From Microbacterium sp. AK009 (GTDB lineage: Bacteria > Actinomycetota > Actinomycetes > Actinomycetales > Microbacteriaceae): a stretch of DNA of 64,000 nucleotides. Under the pieces are notes generated by a model that worked only from the letters and a program-made list of their open reading frames with translations, did not search any database and was not told the origin of the DNA. Shown piece by piece: positions 62,825-64,000 of this stretch (position 1 is its first letter; each line of letters opens with the position of its first letter). The translations under genes were made by a program, and so were the position numbers. The stretch is from positions 310,001-374,000 of the forward strand of contig NZ_JACCCG010000005.1 of assembly GCF_013410955.1 (NCBI RefSeq), in the 5' to 3' direction.

Positions 62825-63613
62825 ATGGACACCACACAGAACCCCAGCACCCCCGCCCCCGCCCCCGCCCCCGCCCCGGCCGAGCAGGCCACCGGCTCCC
62901 GCAAGCGACTGCTCGCGTCGTGGGTCAAGCACCCCGTCACCATCGGCCTCGCCGCCGGTACGGGCGTGCTCGCCCTCGTCGGCGGCACGATCGTGATCGC
63001 CGATGAGATCGCCGAAGAGGTCTGGCCCGACCGCTACTACGTCGAGTACCTCGGCAGCGGCATGGCGGTCGACGATTCTTCCGCCTCATCGACGCTCAGC
63101 GCGCCGCTGCAACCGAGCACTGTGGAGCCGCTCGCCCCGGTCGAGGACACCGCCACTGACGTGCCCGCAGCGCCCACGGCGCCGGCCACGCCGACGGACG
63201 CCTCCTCGCAGGAGGCACGCGAGTTCATCGCGGCCGTCGACGCCGCTGTGGCCGCCGCCGACGGGGTCGGAGTGACCGAGATCGCCGTCACCGGCGGTGG
63301 CTTCGAGCTCGACGTGCTGCTCTCGAGCGGCCGCGAGATCGACGTCGCCGTCCTCGCCGACGGGTCGACGGTCGTCGACCGACTGCCGTACCCGGACTCG
63401 ACGAGCGACCCGGCCCTCGACCGCGACCGGATCGAGGCCATCCTCGATGCGGCGCGCGCCGCCCTCGGGACGTCCGACGCCGCCGCCGTCTCGCTCTCGA
63501 CCGAGGCGAGCCCCGGCACCCGCTACGACGTCGAATTCGCCACTCCGAGCGGCACGTTCTGGGTCGAGCTCAGCGCCGACCTTGCCGTCGTCGAGGTGGA
63601 CAGCGACTGGTAG
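62825..63613 (+). CDS. membrane-anchored PepSY-like protein, likely target of the two-component system
   Basis: A 262-residue protein with a proline/alanine-rich cytoplasmic start (NPSTPAPAPAPAPAEQ), one span near residues 40-60 (VTIGLAAGTGVLALVGGTIVI), an extracytoplasmic Thr/Pro/Ala linker and two copies of a PepSY-like motif (VTEIAVTGGGFELDVLLSSGREIDVAV, then RYDVEFATPSGTFWVELSADLAVV). It may inhibit a protease or sense the envelope; the family assignment is tentative. ATG start. It shares the TTCAG boxes with the response-regulator gene. Confidence 0.68.
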   Translation: MDTTQNPSTPAPAPAPAPAEQATGSRKRLLASWVKHPVTIGLAAGTGVLALVGGTIVIADEIAEEVWPDRYYVEYLGSGMAVDDSSASSTLSAPLQPSTVEPLAPVEDTATDVPAAPTAPATPTDASSQEAREFIAAVDAAVAAADGVGVTEIAVTGGGFELDVLLSSGREIDVAVLADGSTVVDRLPYPDSTSDPALDRDRIEAILDAARAALGTSDAAAVSLSTEASPGTRYDVEFATPSGTFWVELSADLAVVEVDSDW

Positions 63614-63833
63614 ACACCCGTTCGCCGCGGGCCGCGAGGAGTCGTCCTCGCGGCCCGTTGTCATGCGGTCGACCGGTAGCCTCGACGCCACCGCGATGGT
63701 CAGGCCGGCCCGCTGCGTCCCGGAGCATCGAACGCGGCGAGGTATCGATGCACGAGAAGGGCGCCGTCGCGGGTCATGGATGTCCGCCCCACGGGGGATG
63801 TGGACGACCGGATAGGTAGGCAAGCTCAGTACT

Positions 63834-64000
63834 ATGAGCGAAACCATCTTTGCGCCAGGAACAGACGTGCTCGCCGGTGACGAACGGGGCATTGTCGTCG
63901 ACATCCGGGCAACTCCTTCTGGCAAGTGGGTGTTCGGGGTGGAGAACGCCGACGGGGGTGTGAGCTACTTCACCGAGAAGGCGTTGCGGCTCGCCGAAGG
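63834..64000 (+). CDS. unidentified protein, truncated by the window edge
   Basis: The first 55 codons of an open frame that continues past the edge: MSETIFAPGTDVLAGDERG, then a basic/hydrophobic SH3-like beta pattern (GIVVDIRATPSGKWVFGVEN, VSYFTEKALRLAE). It resembles the small barrel that starts some helicases and nuclease-related proteins, but the part seen is too short to identify. Codons ATT, TTT, CCA, GGA and ACA are more frequent than in the neighbours, which could mean a recently acquired gene. Upstream 220 bp have no other gene. Confidence 0.5.
   Translation, partial: MSETIFAPGTDVLAGDERGIVVDIRATPSGKWVFGVENADGGVSYFTEKALRLAE

Noticed and set aside
63086..63925. 279-residue minus-strand frame
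   Set aside because: It is antisense to the PepSY-like gene and crosses the start of the edge gene, with no recognisable domain.

Overview
The window is chromosomal DNA of a high-GC actinobacterium, most likely a Microbacteriaceae member close to Microbacterium. The evidence is roughly 70% GC, frequent GTG starts, a complete-looking classical menaquinone route, System II cytochrome c maturation, four F420/deazaflavin-type oxidoreductases, a bS22-type mini ribosomal protein next to an excisionase-like HTH protein (as in mycobacteria), and many -10 boxes of the form TANNNT placed 6-8 nt before the start codon, which indicates leaderless mRNAs.

Region 1 (1-20.4 kb) is quinone biosynthesis. Going left to right it holds an FprA-type ferredoxin reductase, the long-chain polyprenyl diphosphate synthase, MenG, a DUF402 protein, MenF (followed by an amidohydrolase, a TIGR04076-like protein and an LLM oxidoreductase), a DUF885 protein, a PPK2 kinase, MenD, MenA, MenE, MenB (coupled to a second LLM oxidoreductase) and MenC. 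Together they make demethylmenaquinone from chorismate plus the prenyl tail and methylate it. No menH or DHNA-CoA thioesterase was recognised here. A padR/permease-prefix pair lies just before menC.

Region 2 (20.4-26.3 kb) is a TetR-controlled membrane system: an MMPL/RND-like transporter with an unusual C-terminal degenerate ABC-ATPase-like domain, translationally coupled to a YhgE/Pip-type protein. Two palindromic operators lie in the divergent promoter. Region 3 (27-32 kb) is a five-gene cytochrome c maturation run (histidine phosphatase, TlpA-like lipoprotein, CcdA, ResB, ResC), so the window pairs electron-carrier synthesis with c-type cytochrome assembly.

Region 4 (32-49.7 kb) is mixed housekeeping: DedA, an archaeal-type aspartyl-tRNA synthetase, a glutaredoxin-like protein, rhodanese, bS22, HTH, a TetR-ABC exporter unit, ArsR, TrkH/TrkA potassium uptake, ProC, an alpha/beta hydrolase, an LLM oxidoreductase, TadA, Upp, DUF3467 and a very large TM0106-type Cas4/RecB-like nuclease-helicase. 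Region 5 (49.7-64 kb) is more accessory: a deazaflavin nitroreductase, an MFS/acetyltransferase/TetR unit with two strong palindromic operators, DUF2971-DUF1214 facing TetR-GAP, DUF2252, CPBP protease, a small acidic protein, glutaminase, an OmpR-type two-component system with helically phased TTCAG boxes before both itself and a PepSY-like membrane protein, and the first 55 codons of an unidentified gene at the edge.

Intergenic DNA carries palindromic elements. An eight-unit array of about 63 bp per unit at 9983-10452 repeats the inverted pair TTCTGCGACA/TGTCGCAGAA. The same pair recurs at 26.6-27.0 kb, and other long-arm inverted repeats sit at 18.0, 28.1, 40.8 and 45.6 kb. No rRNA, tRNA, insertion sequence or genuine CRISPR array was seen.
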